Assembly (NCBI GenBank): GCA_963930655.1
Contig: OZ005620.1
Coordinates: forward strand, 3,487,001 to 3,551,000
Reading direction: 5' to 3'
DNA length: 64,000 nucleotides
From: Myrica gale
Taxonomy: Eukaryota; Streptophyta; Magnoliopsida; Fagales; Myricaceae
The position numbers were made by a program, and so were the translations under genes. This document shows, in pieces, positions 38,189-50,055 of this stretch. The notes under the pieces are model-generated. The model saw only the letters and a list, made by a program, of their open reading frames with translations, searched no databases and was not told the origin of the DNA. Within the stretch, counting starts at the first letter, position 1, and every line of letters begins with the position of its first letter.

Positions 38189-38434
38189 TGAGTTTAATTT
38201 TTTTAAAATATTAGTCCTTGGATTTACAATTTTTTACGAAATGATCATTTCATCAGGGATCCGTTTGTTTTCCTAATTGAAGGAGTCACATTAACTGACA
38301 ACTTAACAGCTGATGTGGTAAGAGAAATTGACATTTTAGTGTTTAGATTGTATGTCGTTTTATTTTTTAGTCCTTGGGTTTAATTTTTTTCAAACTTTAG
38401 TCCTTGAGTTTACATTTTTTTGATGAAATGACTC
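38189..38434. repeat. Diverged direct repeat (~58 bp, two copies)
   Basis: 38189-38246 and 38375-38434 share GTTTAATTTTTTT, TTAGTCCTTG and ACGAAATGA-like blocks. It is probably part of an old mobile element whose ends I could not define. Confidence 0.5.
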
Positions 38435-41205
38435 TTCCGTCAAGAATTACTGTTCAAATTTTGGACTTGAATATTTAATAATAACCTATCATTTTTAGTT
38501 TGGACAATTTTAATAACTAGGACTAAAAAATTCGAAATGCAATTTAAATCCTTAAAAATCTACAATTTTTATTAAAACTATAACTTTTGAATAGTAAAAA
38601 GTTCTAAAAATTAAAAATATATTTATTTAAAAAACGTGAATATTACTATTTTCTCCTCTTTTAGTATTTTCAATTTTTTTCGTGTCTATATATACTTTGT
38701 TTTATTTCTACATTATTTAGTGTCTGCATACTCAATTTTTAACAACTATAAACGCGTGTTATATATTCTTAAGTCAATTTTTTTTTGAATATTTTGAATA
38801 TTTTAATTGTATTTATATAAATAATAAATATTATAATAATAATATAAAGTTAAAGAACCTACAAGGCCTAATAGGCTGAGTTGTCAACTGATATAGCCTT
38901 TCTCAAATTTTAGTATATGTTATTTACTGTTATTTATTCAAAGCACCAAAACTGAGACATAATGTATTCTATTGAGTTGCAGAAAACATGTAGATTCTTT
39001 AATTAGTTTGATCCTCGCACCTGCTCCAATGATATGGAAGTAGTACCATATTTTACAAAGAAAATCAAAGACCTAAAAAAAATGCCGCTAAAGTAAGATG
39101 ACATGCATAAATCTCAAGGCAGAATGAGCCTCGTATTATAACAAAATCCAAGGTCTGTGTAGAAGAATAAGCCTTCGTAAGCATGACACAATCATCCATA
39201 CGCAGCATACCAAATGGAACAGGATCCAGGAGGTTTACGTTATCAAGTAATTGTCTCAGAGATAGAGAGAGTAGGTACAATACAACAGATGCATTGAAGA
39301 GAAACCGTCTTTACAGGAAATTTTAGGAGATCAACTCACTTATATACACAGCATACCTGCATAATACGAGAAATGTTTTAACCCTACAAAACCCTTCTCT
39401 TGCTTGCTCAACTACAGCTGCTCAAAATGATTGGGAATTGCATTTCGGAAAATAAGAGGCCGCTCAAAGTGGCAAGGAACAAGTTTGATCCACAACCTGC
39501 CAAATAATTGTCGTTTTATCTGCACTCAGTAATAGCCACACACAATCCAAACAAATTAATTCAATATTTCAGATCCTTAATCAAAAGGCTAGGAAATGCA
39601 CGTTTTGAAAATACGCATAGAGCAACAATAGAGCAGGAAGACAGGTCCTAACATGTGGAATACCTGGCGGTAACTCTTTCTCTCCCCTTTAGAGAGGACA
39701 TCTTTCTGATTTTCCCAAAACCAAGAGCAGCTCCCTTACAATCACATTGGAAAATATTGCCAAGAAAAGTCGTTGACACTTATCTCCTGAATATCTGACC
39801 CAGACATAAAGTCAACTCAGTGACCAGCACCTATTATCCTAGAACTAGAGACCCAAGAGAGTTATTATCGCTCCCAAAAATGACATTTCCCATTAATGTT
39901 TCAAATGAATCCTTTCATGTCTGCTTTGAGAATATTTTGCATCAGAATCAATCCAGATTTTTTATGCTAAGTATGTCTTATACAAGTTCCAATATAACTA
40001 AATTCCCCACCAATAATTGTGTGCTACTCAACGTTTAAAATCTTAAACTGTTAAAGTATCACTGCATCATCATAATTGAGTTGTGCTTGAGTTACAAACT
40101 TCCTAACAAAAAAAATTTCAGGTCTTCAACACTGCTTAGTGCTTGAGTAGTTAAAAGCAAGTAGCTGAGAATTCACTGCTTCCACTCTAAATTCCAGTAG
40201 CAGCATTTCATAGATAGTAATCTCTCCTGCGATGCAGCTCAAGTCTAGAAGTGAGATGTACTCTCTAAACATGGTTGCTCCTCTAATCAATGTAAGTTGT
40301 CCCATTTGTCCAGACGTTCATATCGTTGGAGCCTGGAGGAACCCATCGTTTCCCAATCTCTCATTTCCACTTATTTATTTACTTGTCACACTCAATATTT
40401 TAATGCACTTCACTAATTTCTTAAGCCAAAATTATTCTTATCCCCACTATTTCTAAGCGAAAGAACCCTGCGGATTCAAGAATTTCATGGCTGGCCTGCA
40501 TCATATATCATGTGCCATGAGAAGATATTGATACGAGGATATTCTCAAGTTACCCAGGGTATTCCTAAAACGACTAAGTTGCTACCCTGTTTGTATCTGC
40601 TTGCTCTGTCAAAGTCAGATGGCAACATTCTAATCCACTGAGATTCTTTGGTATCTTTGACCAGAAGTTGCCTTTCCACATTAGGAGGGAAATGACAGAC
40701 GTATGAGTATCACCTTTTAATCAGTTTCTTAGAAAACAACTCAAAAGAAGCTCCACCTTCCTGAGAAATGGAGTCCCAACTGCATCGTTCTCTTAATAAA
40801 GCTCTCTATAGGTTAGTGCAAGGAAAGTTTAGAGGAACACAGAAGGCTCAAACCTTCATACTAATCACCATTTGAAGATAATGCAATGCTGAAGCTATTA
40901 TCTCCTGATGATGCTTTATGTTTGATGTATTTCTACTTGGCTTCATAGGCACATGCATTTAGAAATCAATTTGAATCAAACTGAAAAGGTCTCTATCCTT
41001 ACGTGCACATCACAGGGCCTCTGCTGTGTCAGACCTCAAAGAGAAAGAGGTATCACACTCTCTTGTGAAACCTTGCGTTGGAAATGAGATTGCCGCTAAT
41101 TTCACCCAAAAAACAGAAGGAAAGAAGAGGGGGGGGGGGAAGATGGTGGCTAAACATAGACATACCACTATTAAAATCCATCACAAGCAATGTACTTTTG
41201 AGTTC

Positions 41206-44200
41206 CTAGTGTGTGTTGCGGTTTAGCAGTCCTTGAAATGATAAGAAAAGATCTTTGTTATCCATCCCAAATATCTCCTCTGCTTTCCTCAGAGTTTCCT
41301 GAAAGGAAATAAGTACAAACCATTAACCCAGTGTGGTAGACAATACCAAGTGCAAGAACTTTAACTTGAGTAAAGTAGCAAATAACTAGGAATTCAACAA
41401 ATCATTACCTCTCGAGTTTGCTTTTGAGCATTAAGTTCCTTGATATTAGCCAGAAATGCACTGAACTGCTCATATGATAGCCGACTCCTGGATTACATAG
41501 GTATGTAAATCAGTCTGTATAGGCCCCATTATTACTGCAGCAAATTAGTCAATAAATGTTACAATAGGGATCGTGGAACTCACCTTGCCTGCCGAAAAAA
41601 TTCCTTTCCATCAATTCGAGGAGTGCGCCCTAAACAGTTTTTTTACCCCAAAAACACAAAAGTGTAATGAGATGACAGGAATGGAACAATCTACAGAACA
41701 TGATAGAAGCATAATTCTAACCAGCGGACTCTCATCGCTTATAAGACACCCCACTAACGAAAATACACTGGAATGTTTTGCAAGGAATAAGAGGGTGTAT
41801 CAACAGTTGCATGAAAGCCTACACTTGCAAAAAGGAGCATGCTGGTTCTTGAAAGCAGCAAAAAGCTCAAAAGAAAGTATGCTGAAATTGCAATAACTCC
41901 TGAAAACCTGGATGTGGACGCGCACGAGGAGGAGAATTTGCTGCTGATGACTGCTGGCTTGATGAGTACCACGAAGGGAGGATAGTCCTTCCTTCGGATG
42001 GCAGTTTTGTGGGAGACATCGTACCAGAAGTTCTCTTGGGAGATCCAACTGCAGAATAGCCTCTAGGGGACACACTCGTGGAAATAACTTTTGGAGTTCC
42101 AGTTGGTGTAAGCCGTGGTGTGATATATGGAGTTATAGAAAACCTTTGTGCCGCATTCCTTGACGCTGGTGGACCACAAAGTAGCTAAAATGCGTAAACT
42201 TGTAATTACAATAACTTGATATAAGTCCAAAGCATCTACTTAGTTTTGTGACTAGACTAATGATCTATAATGGACAACAAGTAATTACGATGGTGCAAAA
42301 ACATATAATATTTTCACATAATTATGGTTATGTTTGTGTTGTAAAATTTTTGGTATTGGGTTTAGTGATGGTATTGGGTTTAGTGAAAAAGTGAAGAGAG
42401 AGGTAATTTTTTATATTTTTTGTAGTGAAAAGTTATGATTTGATGGGAGAGAGAGATTATATTGTAGTATTTTATTGTGAGTTGGTGAAAAATTTTGTAA
42501 AATTTTTCATGCAAACACAACCTATGTTGCATATCTCTCATGCACTTGAAGCTCTTCTTTTTTCTAAGGGAAGGAAATAATTATTGTTGCAAATTGAAGC
42601 AAATACAGAAATGTGGATGCCTAATTAAAGAATAATGAAGACATAGAAGATTGAGCAACTCGTGTACCTTCATCAGATTGATGTACCTTGTAGCCATTTG
42701 TCCACTCTTCTGTAAACATTAGAAATATAAACACATGATGCCCACCAAGTGGCAGGAAACATAAAAGAAAGAAACATGAGACCCTTGACAACAAGCTAAA
42801 CATTTGACAAGAAATATTAGATTGTAACACAATCATCATCATCAAAAAGTTCGTTAAGAGTGATAAACAGTACCCGAATCCGGATATGCCCTTGGAACTG
42901 ATTGGTCGCAGGTTCCAATATCAATAGTTTCAGCTGGCTGTTAAAAGAAGAGGTCACAGATAATTAGTTTCTGAGGAAAATGATTGGTTAAAAATCACAA
43001 CAATAGTTCCATATAAATCATATGAAATGTCCATGTTAAAGAAAAGAAAATAACAGTAGATGAGAACAATCAAGAGCAACGAATGAGGAGATCTTACAGT
43101 GGAAGTGTCATCGCTTAGGGACTGCATCAGTTGTCTCTTAAATTGCTCCAACTGGTAATTCAGAAAAAAGAACGCCAGCTCTTTTATCAAAGAGGCTTTC
43201 ATATCCACAATACAGATAATTTGGTAGCAGCACATAAGTTAAACAAACCAAATAGAAAGTAGCAAAAGAAAGAAATTCAAAATAGGTGAACTAGGGGCAA
43301 GGGGCCAGAAAGGAGGGCACCAAAAATGGTTGGACCACTAAGTTGAACAATTAATCTAGCAAAGAGTTCCATCAGCAAAGGTAGAATCATCATAGGACGG
43401 ACAGGTCTACTTATTGATACAGATATAACTAGAAAATAAATGACAACATGAAAATTCTATTTCCTTACACAAAACTTTAAAGGTCAAACAATGACGTTTT
43501 GGGCATCAATGTTGTTGCAATGCTGGACTAAAGTCAGCTATTAAAAATGCTTTAGTAAGCCAATCATTATATTCTCACGAAGGTCTAGCATTTGGGTTTA
43601 TTTTAGCTATAAGTCAGCTCCAAGAAAGTTAGTGTCCCTGGAGAGCCGTGAACCCAGGTTTTCTACTCCTAATGTTCAATCTTGTGAATGGAAGGAGTTT
43701 GAGCCTAAAGAAAAAAGATGTTTAACATATAGTTAAAGTTTACGCAAATCAACTAAAATCACAACAAAAAATTCAAACAAGCAACCATTGACAAGGGATT
43801 AACATGTTGAAATCTTTCTGAAGTTACTCGCTGAGTCAAGATTGTCTTCTTTGAGAAATTACGGATGTGGATATAGCTCAAGGACATCATTTGGCTGTTG
43901 AATTCTTCACACTCCCTTCATCCTGGTATAACTTTCCACATTTGAAAGCCCACTACATGCCAGTGAGCTCCAGCTCAAGTGGCACGTCCTCCCTATGGGG
44001 AGGGTTACTTCTGGGGATCAAATCCCCTTACCCCCATTCCCCTTGCAGGCTTGCCTGCGTTGCCTAAAAAAAAAAGCCCACTACATTACACAAAAGTACT
44101 ATCTAAAAGCCCCAATATCAAATTTTTGCCGCCATCCAACATCACCTAGGAGGGCCAACCAAGTTATTAGGTCATATCAGCTGGGCTCAGAGTGACATTT

Positions 44201-44426
44201 TTCTGGCTGGTTGAAGCAGATCATCTTAAAAATGAGACTGCTTATAATTCCTGAAGTTGATGTTAACACCAGAAAAAAAGTTGTTTAAGTATCTGCGTTG
44301 ATTGAGACCAACCCTATCGTTCTATTCTGATCACTGTTTCTAGATAACAGTCCATCTACTACCTTTTGCCATCAATAGTGAAAGAAAAGAAAACAAAAAG
44401 GCAGCCCAATTTATACCCTTTTTTTT

Positions 44427-44457
<31 letters not shown>

Positions 44458-45181
44458 GGGGGCTGAATAACAACCCAATTTATACTATTCCGCTACTTGC
44501 AGCACAAAAGTTTTGTTCTTCGATCACAAAAGAACAGGTTGCAAGATAAATGGAACAGAAGTTAAAATAACCCCATCACATGAACAACGAGATTGCTAGA
44601 ATTCAACCGCAGACAAACATCAAAACTTCACCTTTGCCAGGTCACGGCCAAGTTTCTTTGCAGTCATTGCCAACGAATCTCGTTCCCTCGAAAGCTTCAT
44701 CTTCAATTAAAAAGAGAAGATTTAAAGAACGAAATTAGAAAGAAAGGAGCAAGACTCAGTTTCAAATGCTACAACAAAAGATTCCGATACCCAGTGTCGT
44801 TACGGAGAACTAAAAAGTCAAGATTAGAGATTTCTTTAATTCTTTTATTTCCGCATCCCTAATTGTAGAGAATTTAAAGAAAAGAAGTGGCCATACATTC
44901 TCGTCGAGAGCTATTTTGAGCCTGGCGTCGGCCTCCTGGTGGGCGTGGTCGAGACGGGAGACCTTCTCCTCGAGCTCCGAGACAAGGCTGTCCTTCTCTT
45001 GGAGCATGCGATGCATGCGGCCCAACTCGGTCTCGAGCTTGGACACGCGCGAGGCAATGGCCAGGGACGTGATCTTGCGCGCCAGATCGAGCTGGTCATA
45101 CGGATCGGTCGGTATCACCTCCAGGATCTCATCCGCTAGCTCAAAATCCGGGCCCGCACTCCCAACACTGCTGTGCGCCAT
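41206..45181 (-). CDS. At4g15545-type coiled-coil protein
   Basis: There are nine exons: 45181-44897, 44700-44632, 43151-43098, 42937-42874, 42709-42668, 42165-41908, 41629-41584, 41487-41409 and 41298-41206. Phases match throughout and give 329 aa. The N-terminal block EILEVIPTDPYDQLDLARKI (residues 19-38) starts a coiled coil that runs through exons 1-3 (SKLETELGRMHRMLQEKDSL; LEQFKRQLMQSL). The middle is Ser/Pro-rich with repeated SP and TP sites. The C-terminal block GKEFFRQARSRLSYEQFSAF to AEEIFGMDNKDLFLSFQGLL is the other conserved part. The family is plant-wide; as I recall, Arabidopsis members were reported as NAI2-interacting proteins in ER-body formation, but no general function is established. 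A SINE lies in intron 2 and a MITE in intron 5. Confidence 0.93.
42326..42522 (-). mobile_element. MITE family B in intron 5 of the At4g15545-type gene
   Basis: It starts GGTTATGTTTGTGTTG and ends GCAAACACAACC, giving imperfect inverted ends, with TAT on both sides as a possible target duplication. The inside resembles 55128-55292 in reverse (GGTATTGGGTTTAGTGAAAA; GAGAGAGATTATATTGTA). About 197 bp, non-coding. Confidence 0.65.
43959..44072 (+). mobile_element. tRNA-derived SINE in intron 2 of the At4g15545-type gene
   Basis: It starts GCCAGTGAGCTCCAGCTCAA (A-box-like), has the B-box-like GGGGATCAAATCCCC and ends GTTGCCT plus poly-A. The direct repeat AAAGCCCACTACAT flanks it (43945-43958 and 44073-44086), extended by the A-tail. 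It is on the strand opposite the host gene. Confidence 0.85.
44427..44462. repeat. (GT)n followed by poly-G
   Basis: About seven GT units run into some 22 consecutive G, within intron 2 of the At4g15545-type gene. The length is prone to sequencing error. Confidence 0.9.
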
Positions 45182-46648
45182 ACCTGATCAACCCTCTCCC
45201 TCTGCCTCTGTCTCTCACTCGAGTAGGTCTGGGGTGAAGTTGTTAGTTGGGGTGGTTGCAAAGGAGATAGTGCAGCCAGGTTCTACTAGTCTCTGACCTT
45301 GCACACAAGACGAATTCGATTTTCTTTTTCTTTTAATCAATCATTTCTATTTTGAAATGTATTACTCCTCCCTCCCTCAATTTCAAAAATTTCGTCTTTT
45401 GTCTTTTTAAAGGCCTATGGGTTTTACGGTGACAGGGACTTTGTCCGAATTTGAAATTCATGAGGTTATTCGGAGCACAAATGTCCAATCTAAGCCGCGG
45501 GTGAGTTCTCGACTTCCATAGTTGGCCATACAAATGCATTGGAAGGATGCGTTAGCAGACTCGAACAGGGATCTTTGAGTGTGAAAATTTTAGATATTAG
45601 GGTTTAAAAAATATTATAAAGTAAAGATATATTATGGTAATTGGTGAAAAGTAAAAAGATAAGATTTTTAATAAATATTATAATAATAAAAATTATGTGA
45701 TAAATTTTTTATTATTAAAACTAAATAATTGAGGCTGACGTCCCGAAATATTTAAAGAATATTATGAAAATTAAAAAAAAAATTAGAATTTTATTGAATT
45801 TTATGAGGAAATAGTAAACATCACTCACTGAACCTCCTCGAAAATTGTAAACAGGAAAAGCCAAAATCACAAAATCTACGCTTGGGGCTTAACCCGAACC
45901 ACGAATACGATGGCCACATCCTGCCCTTACATATATCTAGGATTCGTAATGGGAGATATGGATTAGGAAGAGGAACTCGGATGCCGTCTAATTTGGAAAG
46001 CAATGACAGTAAGATTTGGGGCTTGAACCTCGAGTAGTTCTTATTTCTGGAAGATCTCTCGTTAATCCCAAACAACACAGAGCCCTATGATTGAGCATCA
46101 GTTTGAACAATAACTAGTAGCAAGAGACGAATGACACTGGAAGTCTGTATTTTCTATGCTGACACTAACCAGCGCATCGCGCATTTCCCTTCCCAAGCAT
46201 TTTCCATATCTATGGTAAAAGAAACAACAGCATAAACCTTATTAATTACCTATAAAAGCTACATAACCTTGTTGCCAGACGCTAATTACCTCCGCTGGAA
46301 GTAGTTGTCAATCAGTACATATCCAAGTGTTAGTACTCTCTTTTATTGACAGTGTTTTGGTAGAACGTAGCATTTAAAATGCTGCAGAAGCAGAAAATCC
46401 ACATCGCAATGGGGAAACTTTCTTGAGCCACTGGTCAAAATGAAATCTTCTCGTGCAGAGCTGACGCATCCATCCTTTTGATTGCCCAGCATGCCTACCA
46501 GTCAAAGCTGGTTTTCCATACCTTTCATGATTTGGAAATGATGGACCTATAAGAGTTGTTCCCAACACCTCTCTATCCCAGGGAGGATTTGACATTTTAC
46601 TTTGTTGACGTTGGGGGTCAGAGCAGTCATGTAGATGTAAACAGCCTT
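45182..46648. other. Spacer between two minus-strand genes
   Basis: It contains the promoter and 5' leader of the At4g15545-type gene (CT-rich just above 45190), a reversed MITE family A copy at 45572-45734, and the likely 3' UTR of the TPR gene nearer 46648. No further gene is supported. Confidence 0.5.
45572..45734 (-). mobile_element. MITE family A copy, reversed
   Basis: GAGTGTGAAAATTTTAGATA through GATTTTTAATAAATATTATA to CTAAATAATTGA aligns, reverse-complemented, with 27181-27375 and 55407-55606. Ends are worn. Confidence 0.55.
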
Positions 46649-49303
46649 TCACTTTACTGGTCTCACACCAACAGTTCTTACACGAAACCTATACTGGGGC
46701 TGAGACTCATCTTCGTCGTCGTCGCTGGAATCATCCTCAACTCTGTCCCACCTCGTGTAGTCTAGAGTTGAGTGTCCCTTTGGTTTTGGAATAGTTTGCC
46801 ATCCTTTAGGATCTTGTTCAAATGATCCTTCGTTGCTCTGGACTTTCGGGGCAATAACTACAACAGTAGAAGAAATCATTTTATCTCTTTCCTGTTCATA
46901 TGATTTCGTAGAGCTCTGCATCTCAGGTGCAATAACTTCATTACGAATAACATTCCCATTATGCTCAGCTTTCTCGCCTCTTCCGACTGCAACCAACGCT
47001 TCTTCTTCTTCTTCTTTGAATTGTTCCTCTTCTTCATTTCCTGTTGTTTCTGCTTCATCTTTGTCGTCCTCCTCTTCTAGCTCTGCTTCAGATTCAGGTA
47101 TTGGAGCAAGTGACTTTCCTTGAGCAGAAAAAAAGAAAAACTATTTCTTACTAACAGCTGGAAGAGAAGAAGCTTCAACATTACAATCTAGACTGCAGAT
47201 CAATCGTATCAGAGAGATCAAACAAGTTAATCAAGCTACTATTTTTCAAATAACCTGAGGTGTTACTCATGGAAACCTAGAAGTTAGGTATTTGGAAAGA
47301 CAGGTCTATATTAGCCACATCAAATTTTACGTACTAAAACATAGGTAGAAGCACTGACAAAGGATAGGTTACCAGAAGGCAACATAGAAAGCGATTTTCA
47401 ACCATAAAAACAACATAATACAATACTTGCCACTTAGCCAACAAGTCAAAGGTAATAATAAGGCCAGGCCCATTCAATTGGAAAAACAATCAAGTGCATT
47501 TATATTTTGCAATCCAAAGGCAAGTTACTGCATCTGGAAGAGTCAATATCTATCACAGCCCCTTAGTTCTAACTAACTTACAGTATAAGTTATAGCAGTC
47601 TCACATAACTGCTATAATGCAGCAATCTGGACAAGCATTTGGCTTGTTGACCGGAAGAGACGAGTATACTGATAGAAGCGAGAAAAGTACCACAATGGTT
47701 GATCACATATTTGGGTAACAGTAAGCTTACGCTGTTTGAACAGATAATGCAAAGAAAACCAGTGTGATCCTAATACAAGGACAGCAGGGGATCGATCCTG
47801 ATAAAATCCACCCAAAATACCGTGGCAGTTCAGAGAACTCGCAGTATCCATATGAAATGATTTTGAAATCCTAAATCACTGATTCAACAAACAACAAATG
47901 ATGCAAAAGTCATGAAAAAAAAATCAGAAGAACAGATGAATATCTACCAATTGCGTCCTTAGACGAGCTTGAAGGTTTTGATAAACTTCTGAGGATGGAT
48001 TCATATCTAAGAGTCTGTTGACATCAAAAAGTGCCGAGTGATACTCCTTCAGGGTCACAAGTGTCTGGGCCCGCAGCATGAGCGCTCCAGTGTGGTTGTG
48101 ATCAAGCTCAAGTACTGATGTACATTCTTCTGCTGCCTATGATGGTACAACAACAACTATATAAATCACTCAAAACTGTTTACGGTAAAAATAATCCTTC
48201 ATGTTAAGAGAAGGTTTTGATCACAGAGTAGGAGTGAAAATCTAACCAGTGATGATCAAGGTACCAGGGTTTTCCTCGATCGCGGGTTCAGATTTCAGAC
48301 AAAACCACTCAACCAAATGTAAGTTTCATCCTCAGTAGACCAAAAAGTATATATGTATTGTATAAGTTTCATTCTTGTAGGATGTTAAGAAATATTAGGT
48401 TTTTGAAGGCCTACGTCAAGGCAAGGTTCCCACAACTATCAAAAGCACGTTACATTGAATCAGGTAATTCTGGCACAAAAACATAAGTCTTTTAATTCAG
48501 CTGGTTTAGTTTGCATAATCCGAAAGATAAAATATGTGTATTATATTACAACAATAGTTTTCTGCTTGTTTGGATCCCCATTAAAAGTCAAATGGTTTCT
48601 TAAGCATTTTATATACAATCTAATAATCTAAAGTAGAGCCATTTTCAAGGCCGGCAGCTCATTTCATCATGCATTGCAATAAAAAACATTTCGTGCAATT
48701 TGTAAAATGCTCGTACTTCAAATGTTCATGAATTTCACTAACAACTGCGATTGTTGAATTTACCCGGGCAGGTTTCAGGTTTTTCTGCAAACAAAAACAG
48801 AAACGGATTCCCCTATTTGAACTCAAAGGACAACTAAACGCGCCTTTTTTTTTCTTTCAATCAAAAGCTTCTGTCATCATGAGTTTGAATTTTAATTCTT
48901 CCAAAAGCCTTCTTTTGGTCTCCCCACAACTTGTCGATTTCGAAGCTAGCTCCTTCAATGATTATACATACCCAACCACTTGTACATACATGCATGGAGA
49001 GATACATGCCGACAACCGTATTGATACACACAAACAAACATACATATTCATAAATAGTACAAAAAAGATGACTAAAAGTACTAAATTCAAATTCTTCAAT
49101 AGAAGGGAAAAAAGAAGAAGAACCTTCTTGAAATCGTGGAGCTTGAGAAAACAAGCGGCTCGGTTGCTATGAAGAGCGATGGTTTGGGGCTTGGTTTTGG
49201 CCATGGCAAGAGCCTCCGTATAAAACCCTAGCGCCTCCGAGTACCGTCCCTCCCGGTACATCATGTGCGCCCCCTCGATCTTGTTCAACGCCGTCGATGC
49301 CAT
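46649..49303 (-). CDS. TPR-domain protein with acidic C-terminal half
   Basis: There are three exons: 49303-49124, 48136-47948 and 47113-46649, all phase 0, giving 277 aa. Residues 1-118 hold three TPR-like units (EGAHMMYREGRYSEALGFY; ALHSNRAACFLKLHDFKKA; LMLRAQTLVTLKEYHSALFD). Exon 3 opens with an acidic stretch (residues 131-162, mostly Glu/Asp) and ends in a motif I recognise as conserved in plant homologues: GWQTIPKPKGHSTLDYTRWD, an acidic patch, then YRFRVRTVGVRPVK at the C-terminus. TPR domains bind peptide ligands such as chaperone tails; no specific function is known to me. The exon 3 acceptor AAAG/TCA was chosen because it keeps the frame. Residues 183-201 and 208-226 look like an internal repeat (VIAPEMQS; VIAPKVQS). 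Confidence 0.88.
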
Positions 49304-50055
49304 CAGGATAGATCCACAAGACTCAATCCCAACCTGCCGATATATAAAACTTCTTCCTTTTCTGGGTTTTCGAAAACGTCCTTTCTTTTGAGCAGTGGAC
49401 AAGCTTTCGAACTTGAGCTGGAAGAAGAAGCAGAAGAAGAAGATGATGACGACGAAGCTGGTCCGGCGATGATAGCGTTTTGATTTTGCGACGTCTTTCA
49501 ATAGACACGGATTTTTCATTTTACTACACACAAACAAAGGGCGTGTGATGTGAAATACCACTTTTAAATTTGAGTAGGTGGCAGCTTGTGGTTCGAGCCC
49601 GCCAACTACCTTGAATTACATGTGCACGGTGTTTCCACTTGGGTTCGGTTAATACGCTGAGTGCTGATGAACGGTGCGGATCTAAAATTGAAGATCAGCG
49701 GTCCAGAGAAAACACGTCATTTAAAATGACGCGGCCCACTTCCGACCAGATTACACATCGACCCGACCCGATTGCAATTGGTACCTTGGTCGACGCAGCT
49801 TAATGCTGTTCTCGGTGCCTAAGAGCATTAGGATGATCTGTCTCTGTTTGAGGAGCTGATCGTAGTGAATGCAGTTTGGGAACTTCCAACCCTGATGACT
49901 TATTACCAAAGAGGCAAGGGAAACTCGTCTAACAAAATTTAAAATACAAAACGATTATAATCAGCAGTACCATGACTAAGTGTTGGCAAGTACATTATAA
50001 CGCCTACCATAGATACTAATACAACTAAAATATGCACTCTTTTTGCTAGTTTGGA
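49304..50055. other. TPR gene promoter and aminotransferase 3' flank
   Basis: 49304-49560 is the likely 5' leader and promoter of the minus-strand TPR gene. The bases just below 50056 are the likely 3' UTR of the aminotransferase gene. Nothing else recognised. Confidence 0.5.

Larger units (their letters stand above)
33133..41205. other. Gene-poor spacer between the CCT and At4g15545-type genes
   Basis: It holds the CCT promoter, (TA)n near 33669, a poly-G run at 34260, a short duplication at 34461, a foldback MITE at 34732-34962 and an old direct repeat at 38189-38434. Short open frames occur on both strands, but none shows a recognisable domain. The last few hundred bases before 41206 may include the 3' UTR of the minus-strand gene. 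Confidence 0.5.

Noticed and set aside
44916..45296. Plus-strand ORFs opposite the first exon of the At4g15545-type gene
   Set aside because: They are antisense shadows; the minus-strand frame matches a conserved family with full exon structure.
48962..49561. 199-codon minus-strand ORF as a single protein
   Set aside because: Only the part from the ATG at 49303 to the donor at 49124 is TPR exon 1; the rest is 5' leader and intron.
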